This document shows, piece by piece, positions 53,492 through 63,120 of a stretch of DNA of 64,000 bases; within the stretch, counting starts at the first letter, position 1, and every line of letters begins with the position of its first letter. The translations under genes were made by a program, and so were the position numbers. This stretch comes from Xanthomarina maritima (GTDB taxonomy: Bacteria > Bacteroidota > Bacteroidia > Flavobacteriales > Flavobacteriaceae): assembly GCF_008084905.1 (NCBI RefSeq), contig NZ_VSFC01000032.1:78132-142131 (forward strand). The letters run 5' to 3'. A model generated the notes under the pieces. It was not told the origin of the DNA, did no database searches, and saw only the letters and a program-made list of their open reading frames with translations.

Positions 53492-55030
53492 ATGAAAAAT
53501 CTAGTATTTATACTCGTCTTTATTTCTATATTTTCTTGTAAAAAGAAAGATGTAAAAACAGATCAACTAGGAGTTGTAGAATTTCAAGTAACAGGTAACG
53601 AGGAAGCGCAAATTCATTTCGAAAAAGGCCTTTTGTTATTGCATAGTTTTGAATATGAAGATGCTAGAGAAGAATTTTTAAAAGCTCAAAAATCAGATTC
53701 AAAAATGGCCATGGCATATTGGGGAGAAGCTATGACTTACAATCATACACTTTGGGGAGAACAAGAATATGATGAAGGTTATTCAGCTATTGAAAAAATT
53801 AATAATTTAGATAATATAACAGATGTTGAGAAAGAGTTGGTTGCAGCCATTAAAATCCTATATACTCCAAAAACATCTAAAATTGAAAGAGATGAAGCTT
53901 ATAAAGAGTATATGAAATCTCTTTATGAAAAACATCCAGAAAATCAGGAGCTAGCAGCTTTTTATGCCATTTCATTATTAGGTTCTGTTCCAGAAGGAAG
54001 AAACGATTCTATTTATGGTTTAGGAGCCGAAGTAGCAAAAAAGGTATTGAAAGATAATCCTGAACATCCTGGAGCCCTTCATTATTTAATTCATTCATAC
54101 GATGATCCTTATCATGCTCAATTAGCAATAGATGCAGCAAACTCATATTCCAAAGTGGCTCCAGATGCTAGTCACGCTTTGCACATGCCATCTCATATTT
54201 ATGTGGCTTTAGGCATGTGGGACGAGGTTATAAATTCAAATATTGATTCTTATCAAGCAAGTTTGAATAGAATGAAACGTAAAGGTTTAGACAACGATGC
54301 AAGAGGCTATCATGCATTTCATTGGTTGGAATATGGTTATTTACAAAATGGCTTGATAGAAGAAGCTAATAAAATGGTTTTAGAAATGGAACAGTTTACT
54401 AAAGAGACACCTTCTAACCGTTCTAAAGTACATCTGGTATTTTTAAAAGGGACTTACTTAGTGGAATCTAATAATTGGCAATCTTATATTGCTGATATCA
54501 ATATAGATGTGTCAAATTTAAATTTGACTGTTCAATCTCAATATTATTTTATTGAAGGTTATAAAGCATTTGTTAATGGAGCTACTTCAAAATTAGATTC
54601 AATAATCGAAAAAACTGCTCAGAATATTGAAAAAGAAACTTTATTAGTAGAAAATATAAATGATGGTTTTACAGTCTGCTCATCTCTTTCTAGAAATACA
54701 CCAACGCAAACTAATATTGATGAATCTATAGTTATGTTAAAACAGTTACAAGCGTTAAGATTCTGGTTAGATAACAATATGGTTGAAACAGAAAGATTAT
54801 TAAAAGAATCTGTTGCTGAAGAACAAAAGCTAAGTTACAGTTATGGTCCTCCAGTTATACAAAAACCAACGAATGAACTATATGCTGAATGGCTAATGAG
54901 TCAAAATAGATACTCTGATGCAATAGATCAATATAATTTAACTTTAAAAAGAGCAACTAATAGAAGGCTTGCTACTGAAGGTAAACAAAAGGCGATACAA
55001 TTAAACGATAAAAGAGTTGTCCTTGAATAA
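53492..55030 (+). CDS. TPR-repeat lipoprotein
   Basis: 512 residues. MKNLVFILVFISIFSC is a lipoprotein signal with Cys16. Several TPR-like helix pairs follow (AQIHFEKGLLLLHSFEYEDAREEFLKAQKSDSKMAMAYWGEA). Conserved His-rich segments HPGALHYLIHSYDDPYHAQLA and DASHALHMPSHIYVALGMWDEV suggest a metal or ligand site, and I recall this as a recurrent family in Bacteroidetes without known function. The gene overlaps the next one by up to 14 bases. Confidence 0.85.
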   Translation: MKNLVFILVFISIFSCKKKDVKTDQLGVVEFQVTGNEEAQIHFEKGLLLLHSFEYEDAREEFLKAQKSDSKMAMAYWGEAMTYNHTLWGEQEYDEGYSAIEKINNLDNITDVEKELVAAIKILYTPKTSKIERDEAYKEYMKSLYEKHPENQELAAFYAISLLGSVPEGRNDSIYGLGAEVAKKVLKDNPEHPGALHYLIHSYDDPYHAQLAIDAANSYSKVAPDASHALHMPSHIYVALGMWDEVINSNIDSYQASLNRMKRKGLDNDARGYHAFHWLEYGYLQNGLIEEANKMVLEMEQFTKETPSNRSKVHLVFLKGTYLVESNNWQSYIADINIDVSNLNLTVQSQYYFIEGYKAFVNGATSKLDSIIEKTAQNIEKETLLVENINDGFTVCSSLSRNTPTQTNIDESIVMLKQLQALRFWLDNNMVETERLLKESVAEEQKLSYSYGPPVIQKPTNELYAEWLMSQNRYSDAIDQYNLTLKRATNRRLATEGKQKAIQLNDKRVVLE

Positions 55031-55577
55031 AACTAAAGTTCTTTGTATTGGCGACAGTTTAACTGAGGCATATGGTATAAATTCAGAAAATGGCTGGGTG
55101 AATTTGTTGCAACAAGAATTGCATTTACCAATTGTTAATGCTGGAATCTCTGGAGACACAACTTTTGGAATGTTAGCTAGAACAGAAAAATTATTATTAG
55201 CACATAAGCCGTCACATCTCATTATTTTAGGTGGAACAAACGATCTCTGGTTTGGTTTAGTAGCTGAATCAATAATATCTAACATCCATGCTATTTCTAG
55301 GCAAGCAAAATATTATGATGCTGAATGTATAATAGGAATTCCAACACAGACATTCGGTATAAAGGAAATAAATTTTGCTAATCAGAATTATAGTAAGCAG
55401 ATATTAAGCTTTCAAAAAAAGTTAATAGCGTATTGTAAATCATATGAGAAAATAAATATTGATTTTTCAAGAGGTATGCAACCGGAACATTTTTTAGAAG
55501 ATAAATTGCATCCAAATGAATTGGGTCAGAAAATGATGTTTAGAAATGCATTACAAGTTTTGAAAGATATTTTTTGA
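55017..55577 (+). CDS. GDSL/SGNH-family esterase (TesA-like)
   Basis: 186 residues. Block I is VLCIGDSLTEAYG, block II GISGDTTFGML, block III ILGGTNDLW, block V DKLHPNELGQKMM with the catalytic Asp-His. It hydrolyses esters, such as arylesters or lysophospholipids. No ATG lies at the right place; the start is TTG at 55017 or 55023, both inside the end of the preceding TPR gene, so translation is probably coupled. No signal peptide, hence probably cytosolic. Confidence 0.9.
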   Translation: MSLNKTKVLCIGDSLTEAYGINSENGWVNLLQQELHLPIVNAGISGDTTFGMLARTEKLLLAHKPSHLIILGGTNDLWFGLVAESIISNIHAISRQAKYYDAECIIGIPTQTFGIKEINFANQNYSKQILSFQKKLIAYCKSYEKINIDFSRGMQPEHFLEDKLHPNELGQKMMFRNALQVLKDIF

Positions 55578-56023
55578 CTATCATAATTAAATATTGTTAA
55601 CGATTTGTTAAGGAGATTCAAATATTTTTTGTAAATTGCTGTTCATCAATCATATAAATATCAATTTTTACTAGTTAATAGCTTAACTAATTATTTTTAT
55701 TTATTATGAAAACCCATACCGTATTTAGAGCAGAAAAAGCAGCAGAGAATCTTTTGTTTATTGGTTTTATTGGATTAGCTATTTATATAAAAATCCAAAT
55801 AATTATTTTCATTATTGATTGCTTTCATGATACAGAAGTTCAAACTGCAATTGCAACATTGATTTAGATTACTTGTTAATACGATTTTTATTCTATTATT
55901 GAAATTTTTCAATTTCAAACATTACAGTATACTATTTTTTTAAGTGAATTATGATATTTATCATTTTGATTTGTCTATTTTTCTTTTATATTGTTATATA
56001 ATAAATTCACAAAATAAAATACT
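55578..56023. other. Intergenic region with one possible small gene
   Basis: Apart from the 53-codon frame at 55706-55867 this AT-rich stretch shows no gene, RNA or repeat that I can support. The 156 bases before hpf probably carry its promoter, but no exact consensus was found. Confidence 0.5.
55706..55867 (+). CDS. Possible small membrane protein
   Basis: 53 codons from an ATG with an A/T-rich leader: MKTHTVFRAEKAAENLLFIG, then FIGLAIYIKIQIIIFIIDCF, then HDTEVQTAIATLI. One or two hydrophobic helices are clear. The charged N-terminus and clean stop suggest a real gene, but no homologue was recognised, and the codon usage cannot be judged on this length. Confidence 0.4.
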   Translation: MKTHTVFRAEKAAENLLFIGFIGLAIYIKIQIIIFIIDCFHDTEVQTAIATLI

Positions 56024-56323
56024 ATGAATATTATAATTCAATACGTAAACATGGATTCTAGCGAATCTTTATCTAAATACACTACTGAAAAACTTCAAAA
56101 GCTTGCAAAAAGGTATGACTGGCTAATTAGTTGCGATGTTTTTTTTAAACAAGATAATAATCAGAAGGCTCAAGGTAAGATATGTAATATGGAACTTAGT
56201 TTACCAGGTCCAAAAATATTTGCTACATCTACAGAAAAGAATTTTGAAATGGCTGTAAAAGAAACAATCAATGACTTAGATATTCAATTAAAAAAGCGTA
56301 AGAATACCTATTCTACCCACTAA
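56024..56323 (+). CDS. hpf: Ribosome hibernation-promoting factor, short form
   Basis: 99 residues: MNIIIQYVNMDSSESLSKYTTEKLQKLAKRYDWL ... MELSLPGPKIFATSTEKNFEMAVKETINDLDIQLKKRKNTY. This is the S30AE/RaiA fold that binds the 30S subunit in the tRNA and mRNA channel and inactivates ribosomes in stationary phase. No long-form C-terminal dimerisation domain is present. Its last bases overlap the end of the convergent rlmH gene by 4. Confidence 0.93.
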   Translation: MNIIIQYVNMDSSESLSKYTTEKLQKLAKRYDWLISCDVFFKQDNNQKAQGKICNMELSLPGPKIFATSTEKNFEMAVKETINDLDIQLKKRKNTYSTH

Positions 56324-56793
56324 TGATGATGATAGGGTTCATTTCTTAAAATAGTAAAGCCTCTGTAAAGTTGTTCGATAATAAATAACCTAATCATTTG
56401 ATGTGAAAAGGTCATTTTAGAAAGCGATAACTTTCCATGGGCTTTATTGTATACTGCTTCCGAGAAACCATAAGGACCACCAATTACAAAAACCAATTGT
56501 TTAATTCCTGAGTTCATGTGTTTTTGCAAGAATTCAGAAAAACCTACAGAATGTAATTGTTTTCCATTTTCATCTAATAAAATTAATACATCTTGAGGTA
56601 GAAGCTTGTTTAAAATTAATTCTCCTTCTTTTTGTTTTTGAAGATCTTCACTTAAATTTTTAGCCTTTTTTAAATCGTGAATTATTTCTAACTCAAACTT
56701 AATATAAAAACCAAGACGTTTTTGATAATCGTCTATTAAAGTCTGTAGTTGTTTATTATCTGTTTTGCCAATGGCTAGGAGTTTTATTTGCAT
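56320..56793 (-). CDS. rlmH: 23S rRNA (pseudouridine(1915)-N(3))-methyltransferase
   Basis: 157 residues, a complete SPOUT enzyme: MQIKLLAIGKTDNKQLQTLIDDYQKRLGFYIKFE at the start and LVFVIGGPYGFSEAVYNKAHGKLSLSKMTFSHQMIRLFIIEQLYRGFTILRNEPYHH at the end, with the SAM-binding GGPYG and the C-terminal YHH. It methylates a pseudouridine in helix 69 of 23S rRNA on the assembled ribosome. It lies back-to-back with hpf, another ribosome-acting gene. Confidence 0.97.
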   Translation of the reverse strand: MQIKLLAIGKTDNKQLQTLIDDYQKRLGFYIKFELEIIHDLKKAKNLSEDLQKQKEGELILNKLLPQDVLILLDENGKQLHSVGFSEFLQKHMNSGIKQLVFVIGGPYGFSEAVYNKAHGKLSLSKMTFSHQMIRLFIIEQLYRGFTILRNEPYHHH

Positions 56794-56885
56794 GTAACAA
56801 ATTTATCATTTTTTATAATTTGAAATTCTAATTATTAAAATTATTCATAAGCAATGCTTATTTTTACAAGAAATATATAGTTTAA

Positions 56886-57743
56886 ATGATTACTCGAGAG
56901 CAGTTCAATAAAGAAATAGAATTAATAGTAGCTAACGCTATTAGAGAAGATGTTGGAGATGGAGACCATAGTTCTTTGGCATGTATACCTGCAACAGCTA
57001 CTGGTAAAGCCAAGCTTTTAGTTAAAGATAAAGGTGTTATTGCTGGTGTTGAATTTGCTAAAAAAGTATTTCATTATATAGATAAGAATTTAATATTAGA
57101 AACGCTTATAGAAGATGGTTCTCAGGTTAAATATGGCGATATTGTTTTTTATGTAGAAGGTTCTTCTCAATCTATTTTAAAAGCAGAAAGATTAGTTTTA
57201 AATGCCATGCAACGTATGAGTGCTATTGCTACAAAAACAAAGCAATTTGTTAATTTACTAGAAGGAACTGGCACCAAAATCTTAGATACTAGAAAAACAA
57301 CTCCAGGAATTAGAGCATTAGAAAAATGGGCTGTAAAAATTGGAGGAGGAGAGAACCACAGATTTGCTCTGTATGATATGGTGATGCTTAAAGATAATCA
57401 TATAGATTTTGCTGGAGGAATTACTAATGCTATTAATAAAACAAAAACATATTTAAAAGAAACCAATAAAGATTTGAAAATTATTGTTGAAGCAAGAAAC
57501 TTAGATGAAATTAAAGAGATTCTTCAATCAGATGGGATTTATAGAATATTAATAGATAATTTTAACTTCGAAGACACTAGAAAAGCTGTAGCCTTAATTG
57601 GAGACACCTGTTTAACTGAATCTTCAGGAGGCATTAATGAAAAGACAGTAAGAAAGTATGCGGAATGCGGAGTCGATTATATATCTTCTGGCGCATTAAC
57701 ACATTCCGTTTACAATATGGATTTAAGTTTAAAAGCCGTTTAA
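56886..57743 (+). CDS. nadC: Nicotinate-nucleotide pyrophosphorylase (quinolinate phosphoribosyltransferase)
   Basis: 285 residues, complete. Conserved regions: REDVGDGDHSSLACIPA, LKAERLVLNAMQRMSAIAT, ILDTRKTTPGIRALEKWAVKIGGGENHRFALYDMVMLKDNHI and ESSGGINEKTVRKYAECGVDYISSGALTHS. It makes nicotinate mononucleotide from quinolinate and PRPP in NAD synthesis. nadA and nadB are not in the window. The yihY-type gene begins 2 bases after its stop. Confidence 0.96.
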   Translation: MITREQFNKEIELIVANAIREDVGDGDHSSLACIPATATGKAKLLVKDKGVIAGVEFAKKVFHYIDKNLILETLIEDGSQVKYGDIVFYVEGSSQSILKAERLVLNAMQRMSAIATKTKQFVNLLEGTGTKILDTRKTTPGIRALEKWAVKIGGGENHRFALYDMVMLKDNHIDFAGGITNAINKTKTYLKETNKDLKIIVEARNLDEIKEILQSDGIYRILIDNFNFEDTRKAVALIGDTCLTESSGGINEKTVRKYAECGVDYISSGALTHSVYNMDLSLKAV

Positions 57744-57745
57744 AC

Positions 57746-58687
57746 ATGACTAAACCCATTGAAGATAAATTAGACAAGATTCCTATTTTAAATTTATTAG
57801 TACGTTTTTTTAAACAGATTAAACTTCCAGGTTTAGAAGGGCTTTCATTTTACGACCTTGTAGAATTGTATATTACAGGTATTGTTAAAGGTGCATTAAC
57901 TACAAGGGCAAGTGCCATTGCGTTTAGTTTCTTTATGGCTATATTCCCTTTTTTGTTGTTTATTTTAATTGTTATTCCTGTTATTCCAATAGATGATTTT
58001 AAAATAGAATTCTTGAATTTCTTAAACTCATTTTTGCCACCGAGCACCTCTGATTTTTTCTTTAAGAATATTTTTGAAAATATAGAAGAGTCGCAACGTG
58101 GAGGTCTTATTTCAACAGTGTTTTTGGCTTCAATATTTTTAATGGCAAATGGTATAAGTGCTGTTTTTGCCGGATTTGAAAATTCATATCATGAACAACT
58201 CACACGAAATGTTGTTAGACAATATCTGTTCGCATTAGGTGTTGCCTTAATATTGGCTTTTTTATTAATTCTTACAGTTGTTATTCTTGGTTATTTTCAA
58301 ATATATGTTATAGGTAATTTAGAAAATTATGGCATTTTACAAAAAGACAATATCCAATTCTGGTTTGTATTAGCTAAATATCTCTTTTTTGTTATCATGG
58401 TGTATTTAGCAACTGCTATTTTATATTATTTTGGTACAACCGAAGGGAAAGCATCTAAATTCTTTTCCGTTGGAGCTTTATTTACTACTGTACTTATTAT
58501 TTTAAGTTCGTATTTATTCGGAGTTTACATAGAAAATTTTTCTAAGTATAACGAGTTGTATGGTTCTATAGGAGCCTTATTAATCTTAATGTTTTATTTA
58601 TGGTTAAATTCTAATATTTTACTTTTAGGTTACGAGTTAAATGCATCTTTAAATAGATTAAAAAAAATAAATAAAGATTATGTATAA
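57746..58687 (+). CDS. YihY/BrkB-family membrane protein
   Basis: 313 residues from the ATG at 57746, directly after nadC; the open frame reaches back to 57665 inside nadC, which is unlikely to be used. Six membrane helices and the family segments ITGIVKGALTTRASAIAFSFFMAIFPFLLFIL and YGSIGALLILMFYLWLNSNILLLGYELNA are present. Earlier called ribonuclease BN by error, the family has unknown transport-like function. It overlaps the next gene by 8 bases. Confidence 0.93.
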   Translation: MTKPIEDKLDKIPILNLLVRFFKQIKLPGLEGLSFYDLVELYITGIVKGALTTRASAIAFSFFMAIFPFLLFILIVIPVIPIDDFKIEFLNFLNSFLPPSTSDFFFKNIFENIEESQRGGLISTVFLASIFLMANGISAVFAGFENSYHEQLTRNVVRQYLFALGVALILAFLLILTVVILGYFQIYVIGNLENYGILQKDNIQFWFVLAKYLFFVIMVYLATAILYYFGTTEGKASKFFSVGALFTTVLIILSSYLFGVYIENFSKYNELYGSIGALLILMFYLWLNSNILLLGYELNASLNRLKKINKDYV

Positions 58688-59099
58688 AATTTTATTGATA
58701 TTGTTTTTTGTGCCATTAACTATGCATTCCCAAGATATTTTTGGAAAATGGAAATCAATTGATGATCAAACAGGTGAAGCTAAATCAACAATTGAGATTT
58801 ACATGAAAGATGGAAAAGTTTATGGAAAAATTATAGAAATATATAATAGTAAAGATCGTGATGCTCTTTGTAATACATGCGAAGGAGCTGATTACAATAA
58901 ACCTGTTTTAGGATTAACCATCATTAAAGATTTGACTAAAGATGGAATATATTATAAAAACGGAACTATTTTCGACCCTGAAGAAGGTAAAACATATAAA
59001 TGCAGATTGTCTTTAGTTGAAGACAATCCAGACATACTATTAGTTAGAGGATACCTTTCTTTTTTTTACGCAACACAGTATTGGAAAAGAATCCTTTAA
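58680..59099 (+). CDS. DUF2147-family secreted protein
   Basis: 139 residues. A signal peptide (MYKILLILFFVPLTMHSQ) is followed by DIFGKWKSIDDQTGEAKSTIEIYMKDGKVYGKIIEIYN, the DUF2147 start, with DALCNTCEGADYNKPVLGLTI and the end LLVRGYLSFFYATQYWKRI. Small beta-barrel fold of unknown function, periplasmic. It overlaps the yihY-type gene and precedes priA by 15 bases, so nadC through priA may be one transcript. Confidence 0.92.
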   Translation: MYKILLILFFVPLTMHSQDIFGKWKSIDDQTGEAKSTIEIYMKDGKVYGKIIEIYNSKDRDALCNTCEGADYNKPVLGLTIIKDLTKDGIYYKNGTIFDPEEGKTYKCRLSLVEDNPDILLVRGYLSFFYATQYWKRIL

Positions 59100-59114
59100 G
59101 AATAACATCTTTAC

Positions 59115-61568
59115 ATGCCATATTTTATAGACGTCATACTTCCTATTCCTTTACCTAAACTATTTACTTATAGTGTTACGGAAGCTGAAGCAGATTTTTT
59201 AAAATCAGGTATGAGAGTGTCTGTTCCTTTCGGAAAATCTAAAATATATACAGCTTTAGTTTATAGTATTCATAATAATGAACCTCTAATATATGAAGCT
59301 AAAGTCATTCATCAAATTTTAGACGAAACGCCAGTTATAACACAAATGCAATTAAACCATTGGCAATGGATTGCAGAATATTATATGTGTACCTTAGGAG
59401 ATGTTATGCGTGCTGCAATACCAAATGCTTTTATTTTAGAAAGTGAAACTGTAATTAGTAGAAATACCTCTAAAATAATAAATGATGAAGATTTAAAAGA
59501 CGATGAATTTTTAATTTACGATGCTTTACATCATCAATCTTCACTCAAAATACAAGAAATTGTTAGTATTTTAGATAAAAAGAACGTACTTCCAGTTATC
59601 AAACGATTAATTGATAAGGAGGTGGTTACTGTTGAAGAAGAGGTTTACGAAAAATATAAACCAAAATTGGTGCGTTATGTAAAGCTTGGCACAAATTATT
59701 CATCTGAAATCAAATTACAAGAATTGTTAGAGGAGTTAAGTCGAGCTCCAAAACAAAGAGAGGTAGTATTGACTCTTTTCTCTATGTCTGCACAAACTAA
59801 AAAGCCTATAAAAGTTTCAGAATTAACTAAAAAAAGCGATACATCAGCAGCTATTATAAAATCGTTAATAGATAAAAATATTCTTGAAGAATATCATCTT
59901 CAAATAGATAGGATACAGTATTCTGGTGAAGAAAATAATCCTATTAAAATCTTAAACGAACCTCAATTTAAAGCCTACCATGAGATTCAGGAATCGTTCA
60001 AGACAAATCAAATTACCTTATTGCATGGTGTAACTTCTTCAGGAAAGACAGAAATATATGTAAAGCTTATAGAAGAAGTGTTAAAGGAAGGGAAACAAGT
60101 CTTGTATTTGGTACCAGAGATTGCACTAACAACACAATTAGTAAATAGGTTGCAAGATTATTTTGGAGAAAAAGTAGTTGTATTTCATTCTAAATATTCG
60201 TCACAAGAGCGTGTAGAGGTTTGGAATCATGTGTTAGAAAATTCATCTAAAGCACAAGTGATTTTAGGAGCACGTTCTTCTGTTTTATTGCCATTTTATA
60301 ATTTAGGAATAGTGATTGTAGACGAAGAACATGAAGCTTCCTATAAACAATTTGATCCTGCTCCACGCTATCATGCAAGAGATACAGCCATAGTTTTAGC
60401 ACACTTATTTCAATGTAAAACACTCCTTGGTTCAGCAACACCAAGTTTAGAAAGTTATTATAACACCAAGCAAAATAAATATGGTTTGGTAGAATTACAT
60501 ACACGTTATAATAATGTGTTGATGCCAGAGATTGAACTTGTAGATGTCAAGGACAAGCATAAGCGAAAACGGATGACAGGTCATTTTAGCGATCGTTTAA
60601 TCGAAGAAATGACAGAAACTCTTAAAGCTGGCCATCAAATTATATTGTTTCAAAATAGACGTGGTTTTTCACCTATCATTGAATGTATTACCTGTGGTCA
60701 TGCACCACAATGTCCAAATTGCGATGTAAGTTTAACCTATCATCAATACAAAGATCAATTGCGTTGTCATTACTGTGGTTATTATTCTGTCATGATAAAA
60801 GCATGTGAAGCTTGTGGATGCATAGATTTGGATAATAAAGGTTTTGGAACCGAACAAGTAGAAGAAGAAGTTAAAGACTTATTTCCTGATAGCAAAGTGG
60901 CTAGAATGGATCTAGATACAACTAGAGGAAAATATGGTTACGAAAAAATAATTACTGCATTCGAACAGCAAGAAGTAGATATTTTGGTTGGGACGCAAAT
61001 GTTAACCAAAGGGCTGGATTTTAGACATGTGAAACTTGTTGGAATAATGAATGCAGATAACATGTTAAACTTCCCAGATTTTAGAGCTCATGAAAGAAGC
61101 TTTCAACTTATGTTGCAAGTATCTGGACGAGCAGGAAGAACTGAAGAACGTGGCAAGGTATTAATTCAAACGTACAATCCATATCATAACATACTGCAGC
61201 AAGTTTCTACAAATTCTTACGTAGAGATGTATAAAGAACAACTGGAAGAAAGACGTAATTTTAAATATCCACCAGTCTATAGGCTGATTAAAATAACAAT
61301 TAAACATCGTGATTATAATAAAGTTAATCAAGGAGCAGATTGGTATGCCAAATCTTTAAGAATTATATTTAAAACAGATGTATTAGGTCCAGAATTCCCT
61401 CCAGTATCAAGAATAAGAAATCAATATATAAAACATATATTAGTTAAAATACCACCAAAGCAGTCTGTTTCTAAAACGAAAGAAGCTATTATTAAAATAA
61501 ATAATAGCTTCTCTACTGTAAAAGATTTTAGGGCTGTAAGAGTAATTTTAAATGTCGATAATTATTAG
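59115..61568 (+). CDS. priA: Primosomal protein N' (replication restart helicase PriA)
   Basis: 817 residues. The N-terminal 3'-DNA-binding domain begins YFIDVILPIPLPKLFTYSV. The helicase has HGVTSSGKTEIYVKLI (Walker A), VDEEHEASYKQ (DEEH) and GSATPSLES. The zinc part has CITCGHAPQCPNCDVSLTYH, RCHYCGY and ACEACGC, eight Cys in the expected order. Then GFGTEQVEEEVKDLFP and LVGTQMLTKGLDF. It restarts stalled replication forks by loading DnaB. Complete and normal length. Confidence 0.97.
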   Translation: MPYFIDVILPIPLPKLFTYSVTEAEADFLKSGMRVSVPFGKSKIYTALVYSIHNNEPLIYEAKVIHQILDETPVITQMQLNHWQWIAEYYMCTLGDVMRAAIPNAFILESETVISRNTSKIINDEDLKDDEFLIYDALHHQSSLKIQEIVSILDKKNVLPVIKRLIDKEVVTVEEEVYEKYKPKLVRYVKLGTNYSSEIKLQELLEELSRAPKQREVVLTLFSMSAQTKKPIKVSELTKKSDTSAAIIKSLIDKNILEEYHLQIDRIQYSGEENNPIKILNEPQFKAYHEIQESFKTNQITLLHGVTSSGKTEIYVKLIEEVLKEGKQVLYLVPEIALTTQLVNRLQDYFGEKVVVFHSKYSSQERVEVWNHVLENSSKAQVILGARSSVLLPFYNLGIVIVDEEHEASYKQFDPAPRYHARDTAIVLAHLFQCKTLLGSATPSLESYYNTKQNKYGLVELHTRYNNVLMPEIELVDVKDKHKRKRMTGHFSDRLIEEMTETLKAGHQIILFQNRRGFSPIIECITCGHAPQCPNCDVSLTYHQYKDQLRCHYCGYYSVMIKACEACGCIDLDNKGFGTEQVEEEVKDLFPDSKVARMDLDTTRGKYGYEKIITAFEQQEVDILVGTQMLTKGLDFRHVKLVGIMNADNMLNFPDFRAHERSFQLMLQVSGRAGRTEERGKVLIQTYNPYHNILQQVSTNSYVEMYKEQLEERRNFKYPPVYRLIKITIKHRDYNKVNQGADWYAKSLRIIFKTDVLGPEFPPVSRIRNQYIKHILVKIPPKQSVSKTKEAIIKINNSFSTVKDFRAVRVILNVDNY

Positions 61569-61569
61569 C

Positions 61570-62271
61570 CTAAGTTGTAATATTATTTAAAGCATCAACT
61601 AATTGCGTCTTTTTATTCCTGCTTAAAGGAATTTCATAAGCGCCAACTTCAACATTCTTACTGTTAAATCTGTCAATTTTGTCTAAATTGACAATATAAG
61701 ATTTATGGATTCTTAAAAATTTACCTTCAGGTAATTCAGCTTCAAAAGCTTTCATAGTTGAAAGTACTACTAAACTAGTTTCTTCAGTTACTAGTTTTAC
61801 ATAATCTCCAAGTGCTTCAATCCACTTAATGTCTTTAATATAGACTTTACGTTTTTTAAGATTACTTTTCACAAAAATGTGTTCACCTTCTGTTTCGTTA
61901 AAGTCTAATTTCAATTTGTGTTGTTCTACAGCTTTATCGACGGCTGTATTGAAACGTTCTCTTGTTATTGGTTTGTGCAAATAATCAGTTGCATCATAGT
62001 TAAATGCTTTAAAAGCATATTCTGTTTTTCCAGTAACAAAGATAATTTGGGGTTTGTTGTTAAGTACATCTAAAAGTTCAAAACCATTTAATACAGGCAT
62101 TTCGATATCTAAAAATATCAAGTCTACCTTATGTGTATTAAGTCCATTTTTAGTTTCTAGAGCACTGTTGTATTCAGCAATTAGGTTAAGAGAAGGGTGA
62201 TTTTCAATTAACTTAACAATTGAGAGGCGCTGAATCGCTGAGTCGTCAACTACTACACAGTTTAAAGTCAT
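61570..62271 (-). CDS. LytTR-family response regulator
   Basis: 233 residues from the ATG at 62271 (MTLNCVVVDDSAIQRLSIVK); the longer frame to 62313 adds 14 residues that are not conserved. The receiver domain (1-120) has the acidic pair DD9-10, the phosphorylated Asp55 in LIFLDIEMPVLNGFELL, and the Thr and Lys in FVTGKTEYAFKAFNYDATDYLHKP. The LytTR DNA-binding domain (135-233) has EALGDYVKLVTEETSLVVLSTMKAFEAELPEGKFLRIHKSYIVNL. The cognate sensor kinase is not in the window. Convergent with priA. Confidence 0.95.
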   Translation of the reverse strand: MTLNCVVVDDSAIQRLSIVKLIENHPSLNLIAEYNSALETKNGLNTHKVDLIFLDIEMPVLNGFELLDVLNNKPQIIFVTGKTEYAFKAFNYDATDYLHKPITRERFNTAVDKAVEQHKLKLDFNETEGEHIFVKSNLKKRKVYIKDIKWIEALGDYVKLVTEETSLVVLSTMKAFEAELPEGKFLRIHKSYIVNLDKIDRFNSKNVEVGAYEIPLSRNKKTQLVDALNNITT

Positions 62272-62408
62272 AACATTTAATTTATTTCGGTTAAGATATC
62301 GACAATAGTACAAAAAATTCGGTTAAAAACCAAAAAACATCGGTAAAAGGTTTATTTTAACACAATTTAACATTTTAAAATTAAGCATTAAATATGTTTC
62401 TTTTTATG

Positions 62409-62439
62409 TTGTAATATATAAATAATATCCCTATTTTTG
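62409..62439 (+). promoter_or_regulatory. Promoter of the rpsF operon
   Basis: TTG at 62409-62411 and TATTTTTG at 62432-62439, spacing 20 bases, matching the Bacteroidetes housekeeping promoter. The rpsF ATG is 31 bases after the box. Confidence 0.75.
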
Positions 62440-62469
62440 CACCCATTTTTAACAATAAATACAATTTAT

Positions 62470-62808
62470 ATGAATCATTACGAAACTGTTTTCATCTTGA
62501 ATCCCGTTTTATCTGAAACTCAGATAAAGGAAACAGTACAGAAATACGAAGATTTTCTTGTTTCTAGAGGAGCAAAGATGGTAGCTAAAGAAGATTGGGG
62601 ACTAAAAAAATTAGCATACCCAATTCAAAACAAGAAAAGTGGATTTTACCACTTATTCGAGTATCAAGTAGATGGAGAGGTTATCAATCCATTAGAAGTA
62701 GAGTTTAGACGTGATGAGCGTTTTATGCGTTACTTAACTGTTACTTTAGACAAACATGCTGTATCTTGGGCAGAGAGAAGAAGAGAAAAACTTAAACAAA
62801 AAGCGTAA
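62470..62808 (+). CDS. rpsF: 30S ribosomal protein S6
   Basis: 112 residues from the ATG at 62470 ([21 protein letters not shown]), the conserved start; the open frame reaches back to 62437 across the transcript start and is not real. Family features include a [12 protein letters not shown]-like segment ([26 protein letters not shown]) and [20 protein letters not shown]. It binds 16S rRNA with S18 in the platform. First gene of rpsF-rpsR-rplI. Confidence 0.97.
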   Translation: MNHYETVFILNPVLSETQIKETVQKYEDFLVSRGAKMVAKEDWGLKKLAYPIQNKKSGFYHLFEYQVDGEVINPLEVEFRRDERFMRYLTVTLDKHAVSWAERRREKLKQKA

Positions 62809-62810
62809 TT

Positions 62811-63107
62811 ATGTCATCTATAGAACAACAAGCAAAAGGAAAAAAGGACGGAGAAATTAGATATTTAACGCCTTTAAATATTGAAACTAACAAGAATAAA
62901 AAATATTGTCGTTTCAAGAAGTCTGGAATTAAGTATGTAGATTACAAAGATGCAGATTGGTTATTAGGTTTTGTAAACGAACAAGGTAAAATTTTACCAA
63001 GACGTTTAACTGGAACCTCTTTAAAATATCAAAGAAAAGTGTCAGTTGCTGTAAAAAGAGCTCGTCATTTAGCATTAATGCCTTATGTGGCAGATTTATT
63101 AAAATAA
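62811..63107 (+). CDS. rpsR: 30S ribosomal protein S18
   Basis: 98 residues. The N-terminal extension ([21 protein letters not shown]) is longer than in proteobacteria, as usual in Bacteroidetes. The core has [62 protein letters not shown]. It starts 2 bases after rpsF with no ssb gene between, and it partners S6. Confidence 0.98.
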   Translation: MSSIEQQAKGKKDGEIRYLTPLNIETNKNKKYCRFKKSGIKYVDYKDADWLLGFVNEQGKILPRRLTGTSLKYQRKVSVAVKRARHLALMPYVADLLK

Positions 63108-63120
63108 AAAACTCATAACA

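Noticed and set aside
57665-57745. Longer start for the yihY-type gene inside nadC
   Set aside because: The extra 27 residues overlap conserved nadC codons in another frame; the ATG at 57746 directly after nadC is the normal start.
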